This document shows, piece by piece, positions 15,041 through 23,387 of a stretch of DNA of 34,382 nucleotides (its first letter is position 1; every line of letters begins with the position of its first letter). The notes below the pieces were generated by a model. The model was given only the letters and a program-made list of their open reading frames with translations, was not told the origin of the DNA and did no database searches. Both the position numbers and the translations under genes were made by a program. The stretch is from NCBI RefSeq assembly GCF_000733295.1, contig NZ_JPMI01000132.1:1-34382 (forward strand), in the 5' to 3' direction. The stretch is from Archangium violaceum Cb vi76 (GTDB lineage: Bacteria > Myxococcota > Myxococcia > Myxococcales > Myxococcaceae).

Positions 15041-18000
15041 GACGGGCTCCCTTCCTTCCGGTTCCGGGCGCGCTCGGCGGCGCGGAGTGCACGTTTGTGG
15101 GCGCGGTAGGCGGCCTTCCGCAGCTCCACGGATTGAGACTTGTCGAAGGCCTGGCCGCGCAGCACTTCCGCGGCCTCGGTGCCACCCAGGCGGCCCAGCG
15201 CGGACCATCCATCCTGCCGCACCTGCTCGTCCTTGTGGGTGGCCAGCGGGCGCAGCGGCTCCAGCTCCTTGCCGGCCAGCACCGAGGGCAGGGCCATGCG
15301 GCGGGCCTCGGAGGTGGCGAGCTGCTTCGGGCCGCGCACCGTTCCACCCGCGGGGCCCGTGGCCACCGGGTCGAACGGCTGCACCTCCAGCGCCCACTCG
15401 GCGGCACGCTCGGGGGCGATGCGGGCCAGGGCGGAGGTGGCGGCCTCGCGCACCTCGGCGTCCGGGTCGGACAGCGCGGCACGCAGGGCCTCGGGGGCGG
15501 TGTTCAGCCGGCCCAACGCCCGGGCCGTTTCGAGGCGAACCCCGGCCGGGGCCTTGGCCTCTCCACCCTGGAGGATGTCCTTGCCCGCCTTGGCCAGCTC
15601 GCTCACGCCCAGACACGAGCCCGCCCACAGCAGCCGCTCCCAGGCGGTCTCCAGGGGCTCGCGCTTGGGCGCGGGCGTGGAGGCCCACTCGGAGGCGGTG
15701 CGGCGCTCGGCGGTGGCGAGGGCGCGGCCCAGCACGGCGCGGTCCTCGGCGGACCAGGCGCGCGAGGACTCCTGCTCACCGGTGCGCGCGCCCACCAGCC
15801 ACGCGGCCTCCTCACGTGCGGAGGGCTTCTCGTGGCCGAGCAGCATCGCCAGGGCTCCGGCGGGCAGCGACGCGCGCCGCACGAGTCCCCGGCGCAACCG
15901 CTGGCGCAGCTCCTCCTTGTCCAGCGTGGCCAGACGCGGGAGCAACTGCATGGGGTCCGCCTCGGTGGCGAGGTAGCTGGCGGCGGGCTCGGAGATGTCC
16001 TCCTGCTCGCTGGCCACGGCGAGGAACTCCACCCGGATGCGCTCCTGGGGGAACAGGGCGTCGAGCGCCTTGCGAGCCGCGGCGCGCAGCTCGTCGTCCC
16101 AGTTGTCCAGGGCCTTGGCCAGGGTGAGCTCGGCGGCGGTGTCCCCGAGCTTGCCCAGCTCCTGGGCCGCGGTGAGGCGCACCGTGTTGTCGACGTCGTC
16201 GTCGGCCAGCAGCGTCTCCAGCCGGGAGCGAGCGCGCTCGCCGCCGATGAAGCGCAGGCCCCGGACACCGGCCTGCCGTTGCTCGGTGGAGCGGCCCTCC
16301 ATGGCGGCGAGCTCCACCTTCTCCTCGACGCGGCGGCGATCCTCGCCCTCGGGCAACTTCGGGGCGAGCCGGCCCAGGCCCTCGAGGGACGCGGCCACCA
16401 TGCTCTCCTCCACGGGAGCCTCGGGCGTGCCACCGGCGGCCACCTGCTCCAGCTCGGACAGGGCGCGCGCGTCTCCCAGCGTGCCCAGGGCCAGCAGGGC
16501 CCGCTCGCGCTCGCCCTCCTCGCCCGCGCGCACGTACAGCAGCAGCGGGCGCAGGGCGCTCGTGCGGCCACGGGAGGCCACGCCCTCGGCGGCGGGGAGC
16601 ATCAGCTCGCGAGTCCCGCCGCGCAGCACCTCCTCCATCGGCTCCACCTTCGCGCCCTTGTGGATGACGCGCGAGGCGTAGCCGGCCACCGACTCCATGC
16701 GCACCGTCACGTCCCGGTCCGCGAAGAGGCCGGCGAGCAGCTCGTCCTGGCCCACGTCGTCGCCCTGGGCCAGCTCGGTGGCGGCGGCCTTGCGCACACT
16801 CGGGTCCGCACTGCGCACGGCCGCGCGGAGGAAGCGCATCGCCAGGGCCATGTCGCGCTTCTTCTCGTCCTTCTCGTCCTTCTTGGGCGGGGTGGCCACG
16901 TCCATGGCGGCGCCCACGCAGGCCTGGCGCACGGTGGCGGCCTCGTCGTCGAGCTGCCGCGCGAGGGCATCCACGGCCTCGGGCCGGCGGGTGTGGCCCA
17001 GGGCCTTCACGAGGGCGAGGCGCTCGTTCATCTCCGGGGTGCTGCGCAGCCGGGCGGCCAGGGCCCCCACGGCGGCGACCGAGCCGAGCCGGGCCAGGGC
17101 CTCCTGGGCGCGCTTCACCACCGAGGCGTTCTCCGAGCGCAGGAAGGCGGCGAGCACCTCCACGGCGCGGTCATCCTGGCGCCAGGCGAGCAGCTCGGCG
17201 GCGCGCAGGCGCAGGTCCTCGTGCTCGCTGCCGGCGGCGCGGCCGAGGGCCTCGGTGACGCGCGAATCATTGGCACCGGCGAGCCGCTCGATGACGCCCA
17301 CGCGCAGGTCCGCGTGCTCGCTGCCGAGCGCGGCCAGCAGGGGCTCCAGGCTGCCCGGAGGGCTGAGGCGCTCCAGCAGCTCGAAGGCGTACTTGCGCAC
17401 GTCGGACAGGGGCGAGTTGAGCGCGGCGGTGAGGCGGCCCTTGGCGGACTCCCCGCGGGCGGCGAGCTCGTCCAGCGCGGCGCGGGCCACGTCCGCGGAG
17501 AGCGAGGCCAGGGCGAGCGCCAGCGGCTCATCGGAGCCGGCGGGGTACAGCTCCTTGAGGCCGACGAGGGCCGCCTTGCGCACGAGTTGGTGCGGATCCT
17601 CGAGGGCACGCAGCAGGGCGGCCACGGCGGCGGGCGTGCCGGCATGGCCCTCCTGGGTGAGCTTCACCACGCGGTCCACGGCGTCGCGGCGCACGCGGTG
17701 GCCCTCGTCGTCACCGGAGGACACCTGGCGCAGCAGGCCCACGTAGGCGCCGAAGGCGAGCCGGCGCAGGTGCTGCTTCTCGGCGGAGACGAGCGCCTCG
17801 GGCGAGGGCTCGGCGGTGGCGGCCTTGCCGGTGGCGGTGGAGAAGAGGCGGCGCAGCCAGTTGCGCGCGGGCTTCTCCTCCACGGGCCGGGACTGGGCCT
17901 GGGGCGACGTCTCGGGCTTCCACGGTGCTTCCAGCGAGCGCGGGCGGGCCACCTTCGCGGCCTCGCGGAAGTAGTCGAGCGGCTTGTGGCGCAGTTGCAG

Positions 18001-21000
18001 CACCTGGGCGGCGGCATAGCGCTGCTCGGGCAGGTCACTGGCGAGCGCCTCGGCGAGCCCCACCATGGCGCGGGCGCGCTCGGCCTCGGTGGGCCAGTCC
18101 TTCATGTCGCCGGCCTTCTCGGGGCGGGGCGGCTGGAGCACCTCCACGAGGTGGGCGTGGGAGGCCTCCGTCTCCGTGCGCAGCTCGAGGGCGCGGGCGG
18201 CGGCGTAACGCACCTCGGGCCGGCCACTGGAGAGGGCGCTGGTGAGCAGGTCGGGCGGCTCGCCCCGGCGCGAGGCGCGCAAATCCCGGGCGAGCACGAT
18301 GGCGAAGACGGTCTCCTGCACCTCGCGGGAACGGTCTTCCAGGCCGTGCAGCAGGCCGCTGTCGCCGTCGGGTCCGAGCGCCGCGAAGGAGAGGATGGCG
18401 CCGATGCGGATGGGCTGGTGCTCGTGGCGCAGGTTGCCGGTGAGGACGGGCAGGGCGCGGATGTCGCCGAGGCGGGAGAGACCATCCGCGGCCCAGGAGC
18501 GCACGGCGACGTCCGCGTGCCCGAGCGCGTCGAGCAGATAACCCTCGTCCCCCCGGCGGCTGGCGGTGGCGAGCCCGCGGGCACCCTGCTCGCGCACCCC
18601 GCTGGCCTCGTCCTCGAGGAGCGTGGTGGCGAAGAAGGACAGCAGCCGGCGGGAGCCGAGGGTGGCCAGGGCGCTCGCGGCGCGGTGGCGCAACGGCTCG
18701 AGGAAGGCCGGCGGGTAGATGCGCTGCAGCTCCTTGTCGGTGAGGAGGTTGCGCATCGGCTCGATGATGTCCTCGGCGCCGCGGGCGGCGAGCAGCTCGG
18801 CGGCACGCACCTTGAGGGGCAGCTCACCGGAGCCGAGGCCCGCGAGCAGGGGGCCGTTCTCGTTCTTGATGAGCTTGTCGAGCGCCTCGAGGGCGGCGAG
18901 GTAGACGGGGGGCTCCTCGGCGAGCAGCAGCTTGAGGAGGGGCGAGCGCACTGCCTCCGCGGGAGCCTGGGCGGCGTTCTTCGCGGCCAGGGCGCGCAGC
19001 GGGGCGTGGGTGGTGTCGAAGGCGGCCAGGTGCGGCTCGGCCTGCTCCTTGCCCACGTGCTTCACCCAGGCCTCGTAGGCGGCCTGGGCCACGCCAGCGT
19101 CGCGGTCTCCCACGACCTTCTCGAGCCGCTCCAGGGCCCAGCCTTCCTTGATACGGGCGGCGAGCTCGTCCACGGCGCGGCGGCGCAGATCCGGGAAGCG
19201 GCCAGCGAGCGCGCGCTCCAGGGCCTCCTGGGGATTCTTCTCGTTCCAGGCCCAGAGGGTGCGGAAGGCCTCGTCACGCACCTTGGCGGACTCGTCCTCG
19301 AGCGCATCTCCGAGCAGGTGCACGGCGGCCTCGGAGCGCTTGCCCGGGAGCTTCACGAGCCGGTCGAGGCCGCGCACGCGCACGTCCTCGAAGGAGGAGC
19401 GGAGGGCGGCCTCGGCGGTGGAGAGGGGCGCCTCGGTGTCGAGCGTCACCACGGCGTCGAGGGCGGTGGCGCGCACGTCGGCGTTCTCGTCGTCCAGCAT
19501 CCACACGAGGCGCTCGCGGGCGCGGGCGTCCTGGAGGGCACGGAGGGCCTCGGCGGCCTGACGGCGGATGGCGGCATCGGGCTCGCGGGAGAGCTGGAGC
19601 AGCGCACCGAGCGCCCGGGCATCCCCGAGCTGCGCGAGGCCGCGCGCACCACGCACGGCGGTATCGGGAGTGCGGCAGGCCATGGCGGCGAGCAGCGGCT
19701 CCAGGCTGGGCTCGGCGAGGGGCTCCCCGGCCTTGCCGGTACCGGGCAGGGCGGCGCGGGCGGCACGGGCCTCGTCATCCGTGGGACGCGGTTTACGGGC
19801 GAGGCGGCGCGCGACGTCCAGGGCGGCGCGGGCGAAGTCCTCGTCCTTCTCCTCCAGCACGTGGGCGAGCGGGCGGCGCTCCAGCACGCGCACGGTGAAG
19901 GCCACGCGGCGCACGTCGGCGTCCGAGTCATCGAGGGCGCGGGCCACCAGGGGCTGCAACTGGGGCGAGCCCAGCCAGCCGGCACCGGCGGCGCGGATGA
20001 GCACCTCGGCGCGCAGGTGGGAGGTGCCGCGCTCGAAGGCCGTCTTGAGGGGCTCGGTGCTGTCCTGGGGGAACACCTGCGCCAGGGCATCCAGCGCTGT
20101 CGTCGAGACGGAGGCATCCGAGTCCGTCAGCTTGCTGGAGATGAGGCCCGGCACCAGGGGCGAGGTGCCACCGAGCGCGGCCAGCCGGCGCAGTCCGGCG
20201 ATGCGGGTGTCCGGGTAGCGCGAGTCGAGCGCGGCGCGCGGGGCGGCGAGCGGGGACTCCTTCTCCAGCGAGGCGAGCGACTCCAGCGCGGCGGCGCGGA
20301 CCGCGGGGTGCTCATCATCCAGCCGCTCACGCAGCTTCACGCGGGCGCCGGTGCGGCCGAGCCGGCCCAGCTCCTCGGCGGCGAGCTTGCGCACCTCGTA
20401 CTCGCGGTCCGAGGAGAGCATCGCGAGGACGAAGTCGAGGGCCTCGGGCTCCTCGAGGGCGGCGGCCTCGCGGACGGAGGCCTCGCGCTTGGGCCGGTTG
20501 CCCTTGCGAGACTCCTCGAGCAGGTTGAAGCCGTGGGAGAAGGAGACGGTGTCGTTGCCGGGCTTGCCCTCGGTGTCCAGCTCGAAGCGGCGCACCGTGC
20601 GGTCCTCGCCGCCGGCGTAGACGAAGCCGAGCTGCACCCTGGCCTGCCGCGCGCTGACGGGCGGAGCGAAGGCGAGGGCGTACACGGGCTTGCTGCCGCA
20701 GTCGAGCGTGCGCGGCTTGCGGCGCTCGTCCAGACGCCACGCCTTCACCTTGCCGTCGTCGCCGGAGGAGAAGATGCGGTCGGAGGCCTCCTCGCCGCGC
20801 TCGGGAGTGGGCGTGGGCGGGAAGAGGAGGGCGGTCACGGCGCCGGTGTGGCCGGAGTCCTTGTCACCGCGCACCTCGTGCTCGACGGCGCCGACGAGGT
20901 ACCAGATGCGCAGCTTGCCATCATCTCCGGCGGAGACGAGGCGTCCATCGCGCGGGGTGAAGGCGAGCGCGCGCACGGCGCCCTCATGGCCGGGCATGTC

Positions 21001-21510
21001 ACGGCGGGCGCCGTTGGCGAGCGTGAAGGAGCGCACCACGGAGTCATCGCCGGCACAGGCGGCGTAGGTGCCGGAGGGGTCCACGGCGACGGCGCGCAGG
21101 GCCTGGGACGAGGCCTGCCACTCGTGCACGCGCTTGCCCTTGGCGAGCTCCCAGGCGCGGAGGAAACCATCGAGGCCCACGGTGAAGGCGCGGGAGCCAT
21201 CGGAGCTGAGGGCGAGGGCGGTGCAGGCGCCGTTGTGGGCGTCCTCGAGCTCGCGCTGCACGGAGCCATCGCCGAGCGCGCCGATGCGCACGGTGCCATC
21301 CGCGCAGGCGGCGACCCAGTTGTCTCCGGCGTGGGCGAGCCCGAGGACGGCGGCGGGCAGGTCCACGGTCCAGGCCACCTTGTTGGTGGAGGGCTCGTAG
21401 GCGGTGAGGCGGCTGTTGGCGGCGGCACGGGAGCCGCCGACGAGCAGCAGGCGCGGGGTGGCCGCGAGCGCGCGGACCTTCTCGTAGTGGCCGATGGAGA
21501 GTGAAGCCAT
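15037..21510 (-). CDS. Giant WD40 + HEAT-repeat scaffold protein (2157 aa)
   Basis: Residues about 10-312 contain seven WD40-like blades, the clearest with LVSAGDDGKLRIWYL (191-205), IFSSGDDGKVKAWRL (246-260) and FVYAGGEDRTVRRFEL (296-311), consistent with one beta-propeller. From about 343 to the C terminus the protein is a near-continuous run of HEAT/armadillo-like helical pairs (patterns such as DDEHPAVRAAALESLASL), several dozen repeats. One spacer near 1190-1220 (RNWLRRLFSTATGKAATA) is basic. There is no signal peptide and no catalytic motif; it is probably a large protein-interaction scaffold in the cytosol. GGAGG sits 10 bases before the ATG at 21510. Its 3' end overlaps the SWIM gene. 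A 19-bp element upstream is shared exactly with the other HEAT gene. Confidence 0.93.
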   Translation of the reverse strand: MASLSIGHYEKVRALAATPRLLLVGGSRAAANSRLTAYEPSTNKVAWTVDLPAAVLGLAHAGDNWVAACADGTVRIGALGDGSVQRELEDAHNGACTALALSSDGSRAFTVGLDGFLRAWELAKGKRVHEWQASSQALRAVAVDPSGTYAACAGDDSVVRSFTLANGARRDMPGHEGAVRALAFTPRDGRLVSAGDDGKLRIWYLVGAVEHEVRGDKDSGHTGAVTALLFPPTPTPERGEEASDRIFSSGDDGKVKAWRLDERRKPRTLDCGSKPVYALAFAPPVSARQARVQLGFVYAGGEDRTVRRFELDTEGKPGNDTVSFSHGFNLLEESRKGNRPKREASVREAAALEEPEALDFVLAMLSSDREYEVRKLAAEELGRLGRTGARVKLRERLDDEHPAVRAAALESLASLEKESPLAAPRAALDSRYPDTRIAGLRRLAALGGTSPLVPGLISSKLTDSDASVSTTALDALAQVFPQDSTEPLKTAFERGTSHLRAEVLIRAAGAGWLGSPQLQPLVARALDDSDADVRRVAFTVRVLERRPLAHVLEEKDEDFARAALDVARRLARKPRPTDDEARAARAALPGTGKAGEPLAEPSLEPLLAAMACRTPDTAVRGARGLAQLGDARALGALLQLSREPDAAIRRQAAEALRALQDARARERLVWMLDDENADVRATALDAVVTLDTEAPLSTAEAALRSSFEDVRVRGLDRLVKLPGKRSEAAVHLLGDALEDESAKVRDEAFRTLWAWNEKNPQEALERALAGRFPDLRRRAVDELAARIKEGWALERLEKVVGDRDAGVAQAAYEAWVKHVGKEQAEPHLAAFDTTHAPLRALAAKNAAQAPAEAVRSPLLKLLLAEEPPVYLAALEALDKLIKNENGPLLAGLGSGELPLKVRAAELLAARGAEDIIEPMRNLLTDKELQRIYPPAFLEPLRHRAASALATLGSRRLLSFFATTLLEDEASGVREQGARGLATASRRGDEGYLLDALGHADVAVRSWAADGLSRLGDIRALPVLTGNLRHEHQPIRIGAILSFAALGPDGDSGLLHGLEDRSREVQETVFAIVLARDLRASRRGEPPDLLTSALSSGRPEVRYAAARALELRTETEASHAHLVEVLQPPRPEKAGDMKDWPTEAERARAMVGLAEALASDLPEQRYAAAQVLQLRHKPLDYFREAAKVARPRSLEAPWKPETSPQAQSRPVEEKPARNWLRRLFSTATGKAATAEPSPEALVSAEKQHLRRLAFGAYVGLLRQVSSGDDEGHRVRRDAVDRVVKLTQEGHAGTPAAVAALLRALEDPHQLVRKAALVGLKELYPAGSDEPLALALASLSADVARAALDELAARGESAKGRLTAALNSPLSDVRKYAFELLERLSPPGSLEPLLAALGSEHADLRVGVIERLAGANDSRVTEALGRAAGSEHEDLRLRAAELLAWRQDDRAVEVLAAFLRSENASVVKRAQEALARLGSVAAVGALAARLRSTPEMNERLALVKALGHTRRPEAVDALARQLDDEAATVRQACVGAAMDVATPPKKDEKDEKKRDMALAMRFLRAAVRSADPSVRKAAATELAQGDDVGQDELLAGLFADRDVTVRMESVAGYASRVIHKGAKVEPMEEVLRGGTRELMLPAAEGVASRGRTSALRPLLLYVRAGEEGERERALLALGTLGDARALSELEQVAAGGTPEAPVEESMVAASLEGLGRLAPKLPEGEDRRRVEEKVELAAMEGRSTEQRQAGVRGLRFIGGERARSRLETLLADDDVDNTVRLTAAQELGKLGDTAAELTLAKALDNWDDELRAAARKALDALFPQERIRVEFLAVASEQEDISEPAASYLATEADPMQLLPRLATLDKEELRQRLRRGLVRRASLPAGALAMLLGHEKPSAREEAAWLVGARTGEQESSRAWSAEDRAVLGRALATAERRTASEWASTPAPKREPLETAWERLLWAGSCLGVSELAKAGKDILQGGEAKAPAGVRLETARALGRLNTAPEALRAALSDPDAEVREAATSALARIAPERAAEWALEVQPFDPVATGPAGGTVRGPKQLATSEARRMALPSVLAGKELEPLRPLATHKDEQVRQDGWSALGRLGGTEAAEVLRGQAFDKSQSVELRKAAYRAHKRALRAAERARNRKEGSPS

Positions 21511-21528
21511 CCGTCAGAATCCTCCGGT

Positions 21529-21547
21529 CGGAGGGGTTTAGCACAGG
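21529..21547 (-). promoter_or_regulatory. Shared 19-bp upstream element (copy 1) with -10-like box
   Basis: The plus-strand sequence CGGAGGGGTTTAGCACAGG is identical to 26031-26049. Read on the minus strand it contains TGC-TAAACC, an extended -10-like box (hexamer 21535-21540), which would start transcription near 21528. That leaves a short leader carrying the GGAGG site of the WD40/HEAT gene. Confidence 0.6.
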
Positions 21548-21607
21548 CGCGGCCGTCTACTTCCGCCGTCCTTCAGGTTTCCACGTCGGTCCGGCAACGT
21601 GACCTTG

Positions 21608-22159
21608 ATGCGACTCACCCTCCCTGCTGCCCCTGACGAGCCCGGAGAGTCGGCGGGACCTCTTCATTCCGACACGAAGCCCCTGGACGGCGTACGTCGA
21701 GAACGGGTGGGGCGGGACCGATGCCGGGAGCGTCATGTCCTATATGGCTGAGACGCTAGGCTGCCGGGGCATGCGGGTGGTCGCGGTGCCTCACACCTTG
21801 CGTGGCGACAAGGGCCGCTATGGGGCCGTGATGTTCGAGCTGTACGGACCCCAGCAGACGCACTGGCTCAACTATCTGCGCACCCTCTATGTCTCCAATG
21901 ATGGAGGCAAATGGGTCTCTTCGGCCAGTCCGGGGAGCCCTTGCCGTTCGAGACAATGGAGCGCTACCAGGCGCGCAAGGTGCGGGACCGCTTCACCTTC
22001 GAGATGCTCGCGGAGTACCTGCACCACCTGGGACTGTCCCCCTTCCAGGAGGACTTCTACCTGCCCCAGGGCGCTCCCGCCTGGCTCGTGGAGAAGACGG
22101 GGACTTTCGTCCCCGCCCAGACGGAGTACTCCCTCGCCCAGGCCCGGGCGGACTTTTGA
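21608..22159 (+). pseudogene. Frameshifted gene of unknown function (about 183 codons)
   Basis: Protein-like sequence rich in W, Y and F runs through two frames. The ATG at 21608 opens MRLTLPAAPDEPGE; the frame then changes near 21650 (one extra base) to RRDLFIPTRSPWTAYVENGW and on through GRYGAVMFELYGP and VSNDGGKWV. At the TCTCT run (21916-21920) a 2-base TC expansion returns it to the first frame, giving FGQSGEPLPFE, RYQARKVRDRFTFEMLAEYL and the end EYSLAQARADF-stop. Removing CT gives an unbroken GGKWVFGQSGE. The first frame meets a stop at 21749-21751, so no full-length product is made without correction. The family is unknown, possibly a myxobacterial effector-like or domesticated gene. 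The second shift is much clearer than the first. Confidence 0.65.
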
Positions 22160-22265
22160 CTCCAGGCCCGTGGCCCGCCGTCACCATCCTCCGAGTCCCA
22201 CGCCGGGGTGTGCCGCGCGCGGCTGCACCAGCGAGGCCAGACAACTCTGCCACTCGCCCCATGGC
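22123..22265. repeat. Direct repeat DR1 flanking the Uma2 gene
   Basis: This 143-bp segment matches 23245-23387 in the same orientation at roughly three quarters identity by eye. It spans the last 12 codons of the frameshifted gene and the last codons of a convergent HEAT gene tail. Together with the second copy it brackets the Uma2 gene at 22460-23239. Confidence 0.75.
22181..22265 (-). pseudogene. Remnant of a HEAT gene 3' end
   Basis: On the minus strand one frame reads GEWQSCLASLVQ then PRAAHPGVGLGGW-stop, aligning without gaps to the end of the 907-aa HEAT-like protein (GEWQNCLASLVR, LRAAHPGVELGGL-stop). Even the stop codon is in register. The match fades upstream of about 22265. It is a decayed duplicate of that gene's tail. 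Confidence 0.75.
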
Positions 22266-22459
22266 TTCCGTGAGTCCCCATCGCGTCATGCGGGCCGGGG
22301 TGCCACCGCCTCGATGTAGAGATGGTGAGGACGATTCCGGAGATGGTCATGGGGCGCCCGCACGAGGAGCGAGGGGGCTGATGGGCCCGGCCCGACACTT
22401 GCTCAGGGAGCGCCGCGGGGCGATTGACGCGCGCTCGGGCCCACCCCAGGCTCTGGGCA
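22266..22459. other. Intergenic region upstream of the Uma2 gene
   Basis: No gene or clear promoter is seen. It separates the HEAT-tail remnant from the Uma2 start and probably contains the insertion or duplication junction. Confidence 0.4.
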
Positions 22460-23239
22460 ATGGCACAGCGCGAACAGGAGCGTGGAGGTGGCTTTCCCCG
22501 GGCGCCCACGCAAGAAGAGTGGGAACGGATGAGCGTGGAGGAGCAGGGGCAGGTGGTGGAGTCACTTCCTGGCGAAGTGACCTGGGACGAGATGGCGATG
22601 CCGGAGGGGGACTTGCACTCCCAGGGAAAGCTGGAGACGCGGGATGTGCTCCGCGGCTTCTTCTCCCGGCAGAGACGGCGGGTGTACCTGGGCACGGAGC
22701 TGCCGGTGTACTACCCGGGGGAGAGGCGCTTCGCGCCGGACCTGCTGGTGGTGCGGGACGTGGAGACACACCCGCGCAACAAGTGGGTGGTGAGCTACGA
22801 GGGCAAGGGGTTGGAGTGGGTGATGGAAGTCCACGTGGGCGGCGACCGCAAGAAGGACGCCGAGTACAACGTGGAGCGCTATGCGCGGCTGGGGATTCCC
22901 GAATACTTCATCTACGACCGGGCGAGGGAGCGGCTGGAGGCGTACCGGCTGCCCATGCCCGAGACGAGGCGGTACGAGCGCATTCCGCTGGAGGGGGGCC
23001 GCTACCGCTCGGAGGTGCTGGGACTGGAGTTCGAGCTGGCGGGGGGAAAGTTACGGCTCTGGGTGGGCAACGCGCTGCTGCTGGAGTCCCATGAACTGCT
23101 GGAGCAGGAGCAGCGGCTGCGCGAGGAGGAGGTGCGGCGGAGGCAGGAGGCGGAGCGGGGGCGAGACGAGGCGGAGCGGCGCCTGGCGGAGCTCCAGGCC
23201 GAGCTGGAGCGCTTGCGAGGTTCTGGGCACCGGCCTTGA
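22460..23239 (+). CDS. Uma2 family (DUF820) endonuclease-like protein with coiled-coil tail (259 aa)
   Basis: PD-(D/E)xK-fold family protein. RRFAPDLLVV supplies the PD aspartate (D94) and EWVMEVHVGG the second acidic residue (E123). The following helix ends in RLGIPEYFIYD, the usual hallmark. At the position where many members have Lys (four after the Asp of this helix, seen as K123 in the second Uma2 protein here) this one has N137, so catalytic activity is uncertain. Residues 213-253 form a charged coiled coil (LLEQEQRLREEEVRRRQEAE). The ATG at 22460 is taken because upstream in-frame codons lack a ribosome-binding site; no strong site is seen for it either. It is flanked by direct repeats that contain remnants of the neighbouring genes. 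Confidence 0.85.
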   Translation: MAQREQERGGGFPRAPTQEEWERMSVEEQGQVVESLPGEVTWDEMAMPEGDLHSQGKLETRDVLRGFFSRQRRRVYLGTELPVYYPGERRFAPDLLVVRDVETHPRNKWVVSYEGKGLEWVMEVHVGGDRKKDAEYNVERYARLGIPEYFIYDRARERLEAYRLPMPETRRYERIPLEGGRYRSEVLGLEFELAGGKLRLWVGNALLLESHELLEQEQRLREEEVRRRQEAERGRDEAERRLAELQAELERLRGSGHRP

Positions 23240-23244
23240 GTACT

Positions 23245-23387
23245 GGAGTACACCCTTGCGTGGGCCTGGAAGGACTTCTGACCCCAGGCATGCCGTCTGC
23301 CGTCAGAGTCCCCCCAGCTCCACGCCGGGGTGCGCCGCGCGCAGCCTGACCAGCGAGGCCAGGCAGTTCTGCCACTCACCCTTGGCC
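23245..23387. repeat. Direct repeat DR2 flanking the Uma2 gene
   Basis: Second copy of the repeat at 22123-22265. Bases 23246-23281 on the plus strand read EYTLAWAWKDF-stop, aligning with the EYSLAQARADF-stop end of the frameshifted gene at the same length, so this is an orphaned gene tail. The remainder overlaps the genuine 3' end of the HEAT-like gene (from 23303). Confidence 0.75.

Noticed and set aside
15097-21504. A 2135-aa open frame on the plus strand opposite the whole WD40/HEAT gene
   Set aside because: It is an antisense shadow caused by high GC and the codon bias of the real gene. Its translation is Gly/Leu/Ala/Arg/Gln-rich without domains, while the minus strand has clear WD40 and HEAT repeats.
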